In this document: one piece after another, positions 17,056-25,299 of the stretch
Numbering within the stretch: position 1 is the first letter of the stretch
How the letters are laid out: every line of letters begins with the position of its first letter
From: Bacteroidales bacterium
GTDB taxonomy: Bacteria; Bacteroidota; Bacteroidia; Bacteroidales; B18-G4
DNA: 32,762 nt
Assembly: GCA_018400295.1 (NCBI GenBank)
Contig: JAGYMZ010000029.1
Location: 1-32,762, forward strand
Direction: 5' to 3'
Program-made: the position numbers and the translations under genes
Notes under the pieces: model-generated
The model's input: the letters and a program-made list of their open reading frames with translations, nothing else
The model's database searches: none
What the model was told of the DNA's origin: nothing

Positions 17056-19239
17056 ATGAAGCATTTTAACCGGCACATCCGTCCTTACCTCATCCTGCTC
17101 CTCGTGGCTTTGCTGGCCTACTGGCCGGTGGCTGCCTTCATACACCCCCTCAAGTATGACCTGATCGACCAGGCCTACCCATGGAAATTTTTCATCGGTG
17201 AGTGCCTGCAAAACCAACTGCTTCCCCTGTGGAACCCTTATCAGCTCCTGGGCTCACCCATCCATGCCGACCCGCAGAGCTCAGCCTGGTACCCCGTGGT
17301 CTGGCTGACCGGATATTTCGCAGGGTACAATATATATACCGTTTCCCTCGACTTCATGCTGCACATATTCCTGGCCGGGGCCGGCATGTATTTCCTGGCC
17401 CGCACCCTGCGCATGGGCACCAACACAGCCCTGGCCGCCGGCATATCCTATATGCTCTGTGGTTTTTTTACCGGCAATGCACAACATTTCATGTGGATCA
17501 TCAGCGGGACCTGGATCCCTTTTTTGATCGCAGTTTACATCAACATATCCGAGCAGCGTAAGGTCCGGCATGTGCTGGCCTTCGTATTGCTGATGTTCCT
17601 CTTCGTTACCGGGGGTTACCCGGCTTTCATCATCCTGACGGGCTATCTGCTGGCCATCCTGTTCCTGTATTATGCCGTGGGCATGATCCGCAAAAAGCAA
17701 TACCCGGCCCTCAGAACATATCTGTTACTGAACCTGCTGGCCATCCTGCTCACCGCCATAGTCACCTCCGTGGTGCTTATCTCCGTATACCACCTCATGC
17801 CGGCCATGACCCGCGGGGATGGCGTATTGCTGAGACAGGCACTTTTCGGTCCCTTCCCGCCAAAAAGCTTCGTCTCCTTCCTGTTTCCCTTCGCCACCGT
17901 TTTGAACCCCGCCTTTTACGGAACGGACATTTCCATGGCCAACGGGTACTTCGGACTGGTCATGCTGGCCTTCTTCCTGTTGGCGCTGGCCATACGCAAG
18001 CCGGTAAAGATATGGATCTTCCTGGGGTGGGGACTGCTGATGCTGGGCATTGCGGCAGGGGATGCCCTGCCGCTCAGGGCCTTCCTGTACCATCACGTAC
18101 CCTTTATGGATATGTTCCGCTTCCCGGCCCTCTTTCGCATATTTGCCCTGATATGCTTTATCATCACCGGCGCTTATGCATTCCGGGAGTTTATCGAAAA
18201 CCCCGGCAGATACATCTGGGCCCTGCGCCTCATCACACTGCTCATGCTGGCCGGCGTAGTCACCGCCATCCTCCTGGCCAACCCGGGTGAAGGGTTTTCC
18301 CCGGTCCGCTTCATGCAGGAAAAAACGGGGATCTTTGCCCGCGACACGACCATCGCCCGGCACATATATTTCCAGGGCATGATCCAGGGCATCCTGCTGT
18401 TGCTCATGCTGGCAACGCTTTTCTTCGCCCGCCGGAAAATCCCGCTGCTCCTGCTGATCGCCATCGCCGACCTCAGTCTGGCCACCCGCCTGAACGGCCC
18501 GTACACCGTTTATTATCCTGAATTCCGTTCCGCAGATGTCATGGAGCACAGCACATCCTTCCCCTCCGGCTTCCCATTGCCCGCTCCGGAGCCTGTGCTA
18601 CACAACAACGACCGCAGCGGGATCAATGAAGGCCCGCTCTGGAAAAACCTGAACATATTCCACAAGCAGATCGCCTGGGATGGTTACAACCCCCTGCACC
18701 TGGATGGCTTTGAGTACCTGGCCGACAGCCTGGGGCCCCATTTCCGCAACATCCTGCAAAAACCCCCGGTATACCTCTCATACAAAACCGCTCCCGTCGA
18801 TTCCATGGCCGCCCACCAGCGAGCAGGGCACCCGGACCCCGGATTGCTATACCTGGAAGAAGGGGCCATGGGTCCGGAGCACAGTCCGGATTCGCGCCAA
18901 AGATCCGGCGACACCGTCATATACCGTCATTTCGACCCCACCCGCTTTGTGGTTGAAGCCCGGGTAAGCCATCCCGCCTGGATCACCCTGCAGCAAAACA
19001 ATTATTACGGCTGGAAAGCAACCGTAGACGGCAAGCCCGCACGCATATACACTTCCAGTCACACCCTGATCTCCGTGCCCCTTCCGCGCGGAACCCATGA
19101 AGTAAGCTTTTATTACGAACCGGCGGATGTCATCCTTGGCTTCCGGATATCCCTGGCCGGCCTGGTGATCGTGCTGGCGTGGTGGTTGTGGCTGGTGCTC
19201 TTCGTCCCGTGTTCGTCGTATGTCCGCAAGCTATTTTAA
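17056..19239 (+). CDS. YfhO-like polytopic membrane protein
   Basis: This 727-residue protein has about twelve hydrophobic segments and a hydrophilic C-terminal domain. An acidic loop after the first membrane segment (KYDLIDQAYPWKFFIGECLQ, then PLWNPYQLLGSPIHADPQS) and the tail NNYYGWKATVDGKPARIYT with LISVPLPRGTHEVSFYYEP match the YfhO family. Bacillus members of that family are GT-C type enzymes that help glycosylate lipoteichoic acid. In Bacteroidetes the substrate is unknown; a role in surface glycan or lipid modification is an inference. Its own -7 element lies just upstream, and it is convergent with lipB. Confidence 0.85.
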   Translation: MKHFNRHIRPYLILLLVALLAYWPVAAFIHPLKYDLIDQAYPWKFFIGECLQNQLLPLWNPYQLLGSPIHADPQSSAWYPVVWLTGYFAGYNIYTVSLDFMLHIFLAGAGMYFLARTLRMGTNTALAAGISYMLCGFFTGNAQHFMWIISGTWIPFLIAVYINISEQRKVRHVLAFVLLMFLFVTGGYPAFIILTGYLLAILFLYYAVGMIRKKQYPALRTYLLLNLLAILLTAIVTSVVLISVYHLMPAMTRGDGVLLRQALFGPFPPKSFVSFLFPFATVLNPAFYGTDISMANGYFGLVMLAFFLLALAIRKPVKIWIFLGWGLLMLGIAAGDALPLRAFLYHHVPFMDMFRFPALFRIFALICFIITGAYAFREFIENPGRYIWALRLITLLMLAGVVTAILLANPGEGFSPVRFMQEKTGIFARDTTIARHIYFQGMIQGILLLLMLATLFFARRKIPLLLLIAIADLSLATRLNGPYTVYYPEFRSADVMEHSTSFPSGFPLPAPEPVLHNNDRSGINEGPLWKNLNIFHKQIAWDGYNPLHLDGFEYLADSLGPHFRNILQKPPVYLSYKTAPVDSMAAHQRAGHPDPGLLYLEEGAMGPEHSPDSRQRSGDTVIYRHFDPTRFVVEARVSHPAWITLQQNNYYGWKATVDGKPARIYTSSHTLISVPLPRGTHEVSFYYEPADVILGFRISLAGLVIVLAWWLWLVLFVPCSSYVRKLF

Positions 19240-19274
19240 CCATGGACACCCATGGATCCCATTGTTTTATCCGC

Positions 19275-19288
19275 GCAATCCGGATTGC
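19275..19288. terminator. Possible bidirectional hairpin between convergent genes
   Basis: GCAATCCGGATTGC is a 14-bp perfect inverted repeat in the 62-bp gap between the convergent YfhO-like gene and lipB. It can form a short stem with a CCGG loop. There is no run of T, so a terminator role is only possible. Confidence 0.35.
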
Positions 19289-19301
19289 CACGTGCAGCCG
19301 G

Positions 19302-20000
19302 TCAAGCACCTCCCTTTTGCAGCAGGCGCATCAGGTTGTCTTTGAGCCGCGCCTTCACGGTGCTGAGATCCACGCGCCCCCCAAGCTCCTTTTCCATGGA
19401 AGTAACGCCCTTATCGGTAAAACCGCAGGGATTGATATGGTTGTAAAAGGACAGGTCGGTATTCACATTGAAGGCAAAGCCGTGCATGGTCACATAACGG
19501 CTGGATCGCACCCCGACCGCACATATCTTGCGGGCCCGGAGGGGATCGTCCGTGTCCAGCCACACACCGGTAGCGCCTTCCAGCCGGCCGCCCTCAACAG
19601 AAAATTCCTTTAGGGTTGCAATGACAGATGCTTCAAGCAAGGCGATATATTTCTTCATGCCCAGTCCGAAATTTTCCAGGTCCAGCACAGGGTAGCCGAC
19701 GATCTGGCCCGGGCCGTGGTAGGTGATGTCGCCTCCGCGGTTGATCCGGTAAAAGCGGACGCCTTTTTCCTCAAGGGTTCGATTGCCGGCCAGGAGGTTG
19801 TTCAGCGACCCGCTTTTGCCGAGGGTATAAACATGGGGATGCTCACAGAACAACAGGTGGTTCGGTGTTTCCCGGTATTCCCCCGGGCCTGCACGATCTT
19901 TCTTTATTTGCAGGATCCTGTCAAACAGTTCCTCCTGCAGATCCCAGGCTTCCTGATAATCGATCATCCCCAGGTCACGGAAATGTATGGTCTTTTGCAT
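19302..20000 (-). CDS. lipB: Octanoyltransferase (lipoyl biosynthesis)
   Basis: LipB moves octanoyl groups from acyl carrier protein to lipoyl domains of 2-oxoacid dehydrogenases and the glycine cleavage H protein. The 232-residue protein has the signature RGGDITYHGPGQIVGYP at about residues 88-104, the catalytic lysine in RARKICAVGV (Lys158) and the catalytic cysteine in INPCGFTDKG (Cys192), with FAFNVNTDL between them. Length is normal. It follows lipA on the same strand after a 110-bp gap, in which I see no convincing -7 element, so the two probably form one lipoylation operon. Confidence 0.96.
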   Translation of the reverse strand: MQKTIHFRDLGMIDYQEAWDLQEELFDRILQIKKDRAGPGEYRETPNHLLFCEHPHVYTLGKSGSLNNLLAGNRTLEEKGVRFYRINRGGDITYHGPGQIVGYPVLDLENFGLGMKKYIALLEASVIATLKEFSVEGGRLEGATGVWLDTDDPLRARKICAVGVRSSRYVTMHGFAFNVNTDLSFYNHINPCGFTDKGVTSMEKELGGRVDLSTVKARLKDNLMRLLQKGGA

Positions 20001-20110
20001 ATCCCCGAATGATTTCCCTTCACGAACAAAGGCTGTATTTTTTCACGCATCGCGGCAGCTACCGGGATGTGCGGACTCGTTCAAAAGACAAGCAACTGGT
20101 CGCGGGCCCA

Positions 20111-20971
20111 TCAGTCCACATGCTTTTCCGCATGATACGACGATCTCACCAGCGGTCCGCTTTCCACGAAACGGAACCCCATGGCCAGTCCTTTTTCTTC
20201 GTATTCACGGAATTGTTCCGGGCGGATGTACCCGGCAACGGGCCAGTGCTTGCGGGTTGGCTGAAGGTACTGACCTATGGTGAACACTTCACAACCCACC
20301 CTGCGCAGGTCATCCATGGTTTCCAGCACTTCTTCCCTGCGCTCGCCCAGTCCGGCCATAATCCCCGACTTAGACCGCACCGGTGACGCAGACACCCGCC
20401 CCACCACCTCCAGGCTGCGGTCGTAGTTGGCCACGGATCTTACCACGGGGGTGAGGCGCCGGACCGTTTCCAGGTTGTGGGATATGACTTCCGGGCCGGC
20501 ATCGATGACCGTTTGAAGCTGTTCCCCCTCGCCCGAAAAATCCGGGACAAGGGCTTCGATGGTTGTTCCCGGACTCAGTTTCTTCACGGCACGGATGGTT
20601 TCGGCCCAAATCGCCGCCCCCCCATCGCCCAGGTCATCACGGTCGACCGAAGTAAGCACGCAATGTTTCAGCTTCATGAGCTTCACAGATTCCGCCACCC
20701 TCCGGGGCTCATCCCCATCCACCGGTCCCGGCTTCCCCGTCTTTACCGCACAAAACTTGCAGGATCGCGTGCACACATCCCCAAGTATCATCAGTGTGGC
20801 CGTTCCCCTGCCCCAGCAATCGCTCATATTCGGACATTGTCCGCTGGTACATATAGTATGCAGCTTATGCCGGCGCACTACATCCTTCACCGCAATGTAC
20901 TGCTTGCCGGCCGGCACCCTTATCTTAAGCCAGTCCGGCTTCTGCCGCTTCCGCGCATCGTTGTTTTTCAT
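20111..20971 (-). CDS. lipA: Lipoyl synthase (radical SAM)
   Basis: LipA inserts two sulfur atoms into protein-bound octanoyl chains to form lipoyl groups. The 286-residue protein has the auxiliary-cluster cysteines C41, C46 and C52 (CTSGQCPNMSDC), the radical SAM CxxxCxxC at C67, C71 and C74 (CTRSCKFC), and the terminal RSSYHA serine motif near the C-terminus. The frame is open to 21043, but those extra residues are not LipA-like. A TACCTTTG element at 20976-20983 sits immediately before the ATG at 20971, so that start is chosen and the message may be leaderless. Confidence 0.96.
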   Translation of the reverse strand: MKNNDARKRQKPDWLKIRVPAGKQYIAVKDVVRRHKLHTICTSGQCPNMSDCWGRGTATLMILGDVCTRSCKFCAVKTGKPGPVDGDEPRRVAESVKLMKLKHCVLTSVDRDDLGDGGAAIWAETIRAVKKLSPGTTIEALVPDFSGEGEQLQTVIDAGPEVISHNLETVRRLTPVVRSVANYDRSLEVVGRVSASPVRSKSGIMAGLGERREEVLETMDDLRRVGCEVFTIGQYLQPTRKHWPVAGYIRPEQFREYEEKGLAMGFRFVESGPLVRSSYHAEKHVD

Positions 20972-20975
20972 GGTA

Positions 20976-20983
20976 CAAAGGTA
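20976..20983 (-). promoter_or_regulatory. Bacteroidetes -7 element for lipA, abutting the start codon
   Basis: TACCTTTG on the minus strand, an exact TAnnTTTG match only four bases before the lipA ATG. With the usual short distance from the -7 element to the start of transcription, the mRNA would begin at or near the start codon. Confidence 0.5.
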
Positions 20984-21072
20984 GCATAATCTGAGATCGC
21001 AGTCCGCAGAAAGCCCTTCAAATTGAAGCACCGCCATACCCATATCCGGGATATGGGGTCGTTGATTTTATC

Positions 21073-21080
21073 TATCTTTG
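21073..21080 (+). promoter_or_regulatory. Bacteroidetes -7 element for lysS-ubiE
   Basis: TATCTTTG, an exact TAnnTTTG match, 13 bases before the ATG at 21094 and 19 before the alternative ATG at 21100. Confidence 0.6.
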
Positions 21081-21093
21081 CAAAAATTTTCAC

Positions 21094-22818
21094 ATGCTTA
21101 TGAACCTCAGTGAACAGGAAAGGATACGGAGAGAATCCCTGCAAGCGCTCCGGAAAATGGGGATAGACCCCTATCCGGCCGACACATTTGATGTGAACGC
21201 CACGGCACGCGAGATCCTGGAGAAATACCCGGAAGACCATTCGCTGTATCAGGACGTCCGCATTGCGGGCCGCATCATGAGCCGGCGCATCATGGGTGCT
21301 GCATCGTTTGCGGAGATACAGGACAATACCGGGAGGATACAGATCTACCTCAAACGCGACGAACTTTGTCCGGGCGAGGATAAGTCCTTTTACAACACAG
21401 CCTTCAAACGGCTGATGGATATCGGCGACATTGTGGGCGTCAGGGGATATGTGTTTATCACCAAAATGGGTGAGACCACCATACATGTCAGGGAACTGAA
21501 GTTGCTGGCCAAATCCCTCCGGCCCCTTCCTGTCGTCAAGGAAACAGAGGATAAGGTATACGATGCATTCACCGATGCGGAGCAACGTTACCGTCAGCGA
21601 TACCTGGACCTGATCGTGAACCCGGAGGTAAGGGACGTTTTCCTGCAGCGTTCCCGTCTGATCCGCTCCATGCGCGACTTCCTGAATGAAAAGGGATACC
21701 TGGAAGTGGAAACCCCGGTATTGCAGCCTTTATACGGGGGAGCGGCGGCACGTCCGTTCAAGACCTACCACAATACCCTGGACACCACCCTGTACCTGCG
21801 GATAGCCAATGAGCTTTACCTTAAGCGGCTCATCGTGGGGGGTTACGACGGGGTGTTTGAATTTGCCAAGGACTTCCGCAACGAAGGCATGAGCCGGTTC
21901 CATAACCCGGAGTTCACCCAGATGGAGCTTTATGTAGCCTATAAAGATTATGAATGGATGATGGGCCTCGTGGAGGAAATGGTGGAGCGCATCGCCCTGG
22001 ATATGCATGGCACCACACAGATTCAAAGCGGCGAACACCGGATCGATTTCAAGCGTCCCTGGAAGCGCTATACCATGTTTGAAGTCATCCGGGAATTCAC
22101 CGGCACGGACATTTCCGGGATGGATGAAAATGAGTTGCGCAAAACAGCCGGAAGACTGGAAGTGGACACAGACCCCACGATGGGCAAGGGCAAGATCATC
22201 GATGAGATCTTCGGGGAAACCTGTGAGCCCAGACTGATACAGCCCACATTCATCACCGACTATCCCGTGGAGATGTCGCCTTTGGCCAAGAAGCACCGCA
22301 CCCGCGAAGGTCTGGTCGAGCGCTTCGAAGCCATTTGCAACGGCAAAGAAATATGCAATGCCTTTTCAGAGCTGAACGATCCGCTGGACCAGCGCAGGCG
22401 TTTTGAAGAGCAGCTGGAGCTGGGCAGGCGGGGCGATACGGAATCCATGATCCTGGACGAAGATTTTTTAAAAGCCCTGGAGTTCGGCATGCCCCCGACG
22501 GCCGGACTGGGCATTGGGATAGACCGGCTGGCCATGATCATGACCGGTGCGCATTCCATCCAGGATGTGCTGTTCTTCCCGCAGATGCGGCCGGAGAAAA
22601 AAGCCACAGTGGCCGGCGACCAGGAATTCAGGGATGCCGGCGTGGGCGATGCCTGGATACCCCTGCTGAGGCAAAAAGGGATCAATACCCTGGAGGGCCT
22701 GCGGGAAGCCAACCCCAACAAGCTCCGCAACGACCTGAACGGGCTGCGGAAGAAAATGAAGCTGGATGTGCCGGCCCTGCAGCCGGAGGAAGTCGAGGAA
22801 TGGGTAAGGGCCGTATAA
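21094..22818 (+). CDS. lysS: Lysyl-tRNA synthetase, class II, with C-terminal extension
   Basis: This enzyme charges tRNA-Lys. The 574-residue protein has the N-terminal OB-fold anticodon-binding domain ([20 protein letters not shown]), class II motif 2 ([20 protein letters not shown]) and motif 3 ([15 protein letters not shown]). After the usual end near residue 503 it continues for about 70 residues, including [20 protein letters not shown], which resembles a helix-hairpin-helix fold; this extension is common in Bacteroidetes LysRS. The start could also be the ATG at 21100 (MNLSEQERI). It is divergent from lipA and 31 bp upstream of ubiE. Confidence 0.97.
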   Translation: MLMNLSEQERIRRESLQALRKMGIDPYPADTFDVNATAREILEKYPEDHSLYQDVRIAGRIMSRRIMGAASFAEIQDNTGRIQIYLKRDELCPGEDKSFYNTAFKRLMDIGDIVGVRGYVFITKMGETTIHVRELKLLAKSLRPLPVVKETEDKVYDAFTDAEQRYRQRYLDLIVNPEVRDVFLQRSRLIRSMRDFLNEKGYLEVETPVLQPLYGGAAARPFKTYHNTLDTTLYLRIANELYLKRLIVGGYDGVFEFAKDFRNEGMSRFHNPEFTQMELYVAYKDYEWMMGLVEEMVERIALDMHGTTQIQSGEHRIDFKRPWKRYTMFEVIREFTGTDISGMDENELRKTAGRLEVDTDPTMGKGKIIDEIFGETCEPRLIQPTFITDYPVEMSPLAKKHRTREGLVERFEAICNGKEICNAFSELNDPLDQRRRFEEQLELGRRGDTESMILDEDFLKALEFGMPPTAGLGIGIDRLAMIMTGAHSIQDVLFFPQMRPEKKATVAGDQEFRDAGVGDAWIPLLRQKGINTLEGLREANPNKLRNDLNGLRKKMKLDVPALQPEEVEEWVRAV

Positions 22819-22849
22819 CTTGCTTATTGACCGTTAAAACCATGCACCC

Positions 22850-23572
22850 ATGAACAACAGCCCCGGGAAGGGAAAACCCTTGTATTCCATGTTCAACCGC
22901 ATACCCGGGCGGTACGACCGGATGAACCGCTTGCTGACCTTATCCTTCGATGAGCGCTGGCGGAAAGAGGGTGCCGGCCTGTGCCTTCAGGACAGGCCGG
23001 AGCGGGTGCTCGACCTGTGCACGGGCACGGGCGACCTGGCCCTGCGCCTTGCACGTATGTCAGAGAAAGGCACAGAGGTTCATGCCCTGGACTTCAGCGA
23101 GAACATGCTGGATCTCGCACGCATGAAAGCAGCAAAAAAGCATGTGCTGGAAAAAATCACCTTCCACCACGAGGATGCCTCCGCCATGTCCTTTCCTGAT
23201 GACTACTTCAACAGCATAGGCATTGCCTTTGCCTTCCGGAACCTGACGTTCCGGAACCCGCTCACCGGTAGGGCCCTGAAGGAAATTTACCGGGTGCTCC
23301 AACCCGGCGGGCGCTTTGTGATCATGGAGAGCAGCCGCCCTGACTCGAAATTCATGAACATTCTGTTCCGGATCTACATGAATATTATGGTGAAGCACCT
23401 GGGGGGGATGATCTCGGGGCATAAAACGGCTTACAATTACCTGGCTTACTCGGCAATACATTTCCATACCAACCGGGAAATCCAGGATATGCTGGCCGGC
23501 GCAGGCTTCAGCATGATCCGGTCGGATCCCAAACTAATGGGCGCAGCCGCCGTGCATATCGCCGTGAAATAG
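22850..23572 (+). CDS. ubiE: Demethylmenaquinone methyltransferase (UbiE/MenG)
   Basis: This SAM-dependent enzyme methylates demethylmenaquinone in the last step of menaquinone synthesis. The 240-residue sequence has the family N-terminus YSMFNRIPGRYDRMNRLLTL, motif I VLDLCTGTGDLALRLA, DFSENMLDLAR, and the family motif GIAFAFRNLTFRNPL followed by LQPGGRFVIMESSRP. Since Bacteroidetes respire with menaquinone, the menaquinone reaction is expected rather than the ubiquinone one. It lies 31 bp after lysS with no visible promoter, so co-transcription is likely. Confidence 0.95.
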   Translation: MNNSPGKGKPLYSMFNRIPGRYDRMNRLLTLSFDERWRKEGAGLCLQDRPERVLDLCTGTGDLALRLARMSEKGTEVHALDFSENMLDLARMKAAKKHVLEKITFHHEDASAMSFPDDYFNSIGIAFAFRNLTFRNPLTGRALKEIYRVLQPGGRFVIMESSRPDSKFMNILFRIYMNIMVKHLGGMISGHKTAYNYLAYSAIHFHTNREIQDMLAGAGFSMIRSDPKLMGAAAVHIAVK

Positions 23573-23582
23573 TTTGCAAAAA

Positions 23583-23699
23583 TCAGCGTTCTTTACAGGA
23601 AGCGCAACCGCCGCTCACTGACATCAGCGGATCCGGGTTCAATTCGGGGTCCGGTACCTGATATCTGATATCTTTTATATATTTGCAAAAATTAATCAC
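23583..23699 (-). CDS. Possible small CxxC protein or gene remnant
   Basis: In the 141-bp gap between ubiE and the TPR gene, the minus strand holds a 38-codon frame that can start at GTG 23699 and ends at 23583. The last half reads VPDPELNPDPLMSVSGGCAS then CKER, with a CASC motif, no low-complexity bias, and third-position base choice like neighbouring genes. I do not recognise it. It has no ATG at a good place, and the upstream half overlaps the promoter of the TPR gene, so it may be the 3-prime remnant of a lost gene or simply chance. Convergent with ubiE. Confidence 0.3.
   Translation of the reverse strand: MINFCKYIKDIRYQVPDPELNPDPLMSVSGGCASCKER
23678..23685 (+). promoter_or_regulatory. 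Bacteroidetes -7 element for the TPR gene
   Basis: TATATTTG, an exact TAnnTTTG match, 28 bases before the ATG at 23714. Confidence 0.55.
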
Positions 23700-23713
23700 C
23701 AAAAAACAATACC

Positions 23714-24667
23714 ATGAAGCAACTGAGAATTATTGCCGCACTGATCCTGACAGGATTTGCATTTACCACAATGGCGCAGACCCTTGATGAAGCAGGGGAG
23801 GCATTCAATGAGGCAATCCAGCATTCCAAGGAAAAAAATCATACAGAAGCACTGAAATCGTACAAAACCACCATCGTCATTGCCGAACAGCTTGGTGAAG
23901 AAGGAATGGACCTGAAAATGAAGGCCGAGTCGCAACTGGCGGGTGTTTTCTTCAAGATGGGCCTTGAGTCATACAAAGCAAAGGAACCGGACGATGCCAT
24001 TTCCCATTTCACCAATTCATACGAGTATGCCCAGCTGGTGAACGATGAAAAAGCCATGGAAAAAGCCCATAGATACCTCAACTACGTATATTCTTACAAA
24101 GGCAACGTCATGCTGAAAAAGAAAGACTATACCAATGCCGTCGACTTCTTTTCCAGGGCCCTCGAATACAAAAAAGACAACCCCAAAACCTATTACGGTC
24201 TGGCCGTAGCCCAGATGCGGGAAGGCAATGAAGATGGTATGCGAAATGCCGTGGTCAATACCATAAAATACGGTGAAGAAGGAAGCAAAACCGTGGAGAA
24301 TGCAAAGGAAGTAGCCGTCAAGTACTACCTGAATGCTGCCATGAAAGCCGCCCAGGGTAAAAACTTCCCGGAAGTGGTCCGCGTGATCAACGAAAGCTTT
24401 AAGTTCGACGACAAAAATCCGAACGCATACTATTACCTTGCCCTGGCTTACAACGGCATGGGCAAATACGACAAAGCCATTGAAGCAGCCAGTACGGGGA
24501 TTGAGGCAAATAATAAAAACCCTTCAAACCTGTATTTTCTGATAGGACAGGCCCATGAGAAAAAAGGCGAGAAACGCAAAGCCTGCAAAAACTACGCAAA
24601 AGTAACCCAGGGGAATTATGTCGACGCCGCTACCTACCAGATGGAAACGGTGCTGGAGTGCAAGTGA
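23714..24667 (+). CDS. Secreted tetratricopeptide repeat protein
   Basis: This 317-residue protein has a signal peptide (MKQLRIIAALILTGFAFTTMA, cleavage before Gln22) and no lipobox, so it is expected to be periplasmic or outside. At least five TPR-like helix pairs follow, for example AFNEAIQHSKEKNHTEALKS, YTNAVDFFSRALEYKKDNPK, NPNAYYYLALAYNGMGKYD and NPSNLYFLIGQAHEKKGEK. Such repeats mediate protein contacts. There is no T9SS sorting domain. It is a monocistronic gene with its own -7 element and a strong terminator 34 bp downstream. I cannot assign a partner or process. Confidence 0.88.
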   Translation: MKQLRIIAALILTGFAFTTMAQTLDEAGEAFNEAIQHSKEKNHTEALKSYKTTIVIAEQLGEEGMDLKMKAESQLAGVFFKMGLESYKAKEPDDAISHFTNSYEYAQLVNDEKAMEKAHRYLNYVYSYKGNVMLKKKDYTNAVDFFSRALEYKKDNPKTYYGLAVAQMREGNEDGMRNAVVNTIKYGEEGSKTVENAKEVAVKYYLNAAMKAAQGKNFPEVVRVINESFKFDDKNPNAYYYLALAYNGMGKYDKAIEAASTGIEANNKNPSNLYFLIGQAHEKKGEKRKACKNYAKVTQGNYVDAATYQMETVLECK

Positions 24668-24700
24668 GGCAAGATAAAAAAAATAAAAGATAAAAAGACG

Positions 24701-24731
24701 AAAGGCTGCCTTTAATACAGAGGCAGCCTTT
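24701..24731. terminator. Strong bidirectional hairpin terminator
   Basis: An 11-bp perfect stem, AAAGGCTGCCT at 24701-24711 and AGGCAGCCTTT at 24721-24731, closes a nine-base loop. It is A/T flanked on both sides and lies between the convergent TPR gene and the small unknown gene, so it can end both transcripts. Confidence 0.85.
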
Positions 24732-24767
24732 CTTATCAAGAAACTAGAAGAATTCTCAATCAGCGCA

Positions 24768-25007
24768 TTACTTCAAATAAAACGATTGCTGACTGATTAT
24801 CGTGAACAATCTGTAAGCATCCTGTTCGAGCATTTCAAAGAAGTATACTTTGTCCCCCTTTTTATAAACATCCATATCGATCCTGGGCAGCTTGCTTTTT
24901 TCCAGTCCCAATTCCTCCAGTTGCCTCCTGGAATAAATCTGATTTCTGATCAATGTATTCATCAGACAAATGCTTTTGATTTTTAGCGTACCGGTTTGTT
25001 GATTCAA
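24768..25007 (-). CDS. Small hypothetical protein
   Basis: This is a 79-residue frame; the internal ATG at 24962 (MNTLIRNQIYSRRQLEELGL) gives a more natural 64-residue product. The sequence looks protein-like and soluble: a charged amphipathic helix, then KLPRIDMDVYKKGDKVYFFE, then a hydrophobic-aromatic end (YRLFTIISQQSFYLK). No signal peptide, membrane segment or known motif is visible, and I do not recognise the family. It stands alone, convergent with the TPR gene across a bidirectional terminator and divergent from the hybrid kinase. Its base composition is a little more AT-rich than its neighbours. Confidence 0.5.
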   Translation of the reverse strand: MNQQTGTLKIKSICLMNTLIRNQIYSRRQLEELGLEKSKLPRIDMDVYKKGDKVYFFEMLEQDAYRLFTIISQQSFYLK

Positions 25008-25199
25008 TCAGCCAAAATACGGCATTTTACAAGGAAGTCAATACCTATCCCCTCAATTTCAGAGGAATACCTTATTGGTTTCAGTAAATTACGCAGGGGG
25101 TATCACGTGAAAACGTAAGGGTAGGATGCTTTCTTTACGGAAAATCGAGGCGGAACGTCCCCCCACAGTTGAATGCCAGGGAAGGATGCAAAAAACCTG
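25008..25199. other. Intergenic stretch with no identified gene
   Basis: This part of the gap between the small hypothetical gene and the hybrid kinase shows no convincing reading frame, tRNA or strong hairpin on either strand. If the small gene starts at 24962, the non-coding stretch before the kinase is 337 bp. It is moderately AT-rich. The kinase promoter begins at its right end. Confidence 0.5.
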
Positions 25200-25229
25200 T
25201 TGACAATTCCATTATTTCCCGTATTTTTG
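25200..25229 (+). promoter_or_regulatory. Complete Bacteroidetes -33/-7 promoter for the hybrid kinase
   Basis: TTGAC at 25200-25204 and TATTTTTG at 25222-25229 give the expected -33/-7 pair with about 19 bases between the TTG and the TA. This is the best promoter in the window. It predicts a leader of about 60 bases before the ATG at 25300. Confidence 0.65.
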
Positions 25230-25299
25230 TTTTAGGAGATTGAAAAGCAACATGGGGTCATTTCTTTTGGGCAGGCCTGTTATACCCTAACTGACTTTT

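Noticed and set aside
25252-25290. A 12-codon upstream frame in the leader of the hybrid kinase
   Set aside because: It begins with ATG and ends 10 bases before the real start, but it has no run of regulatory codons and no alternative hairpins, so an attenuator role is not supported.
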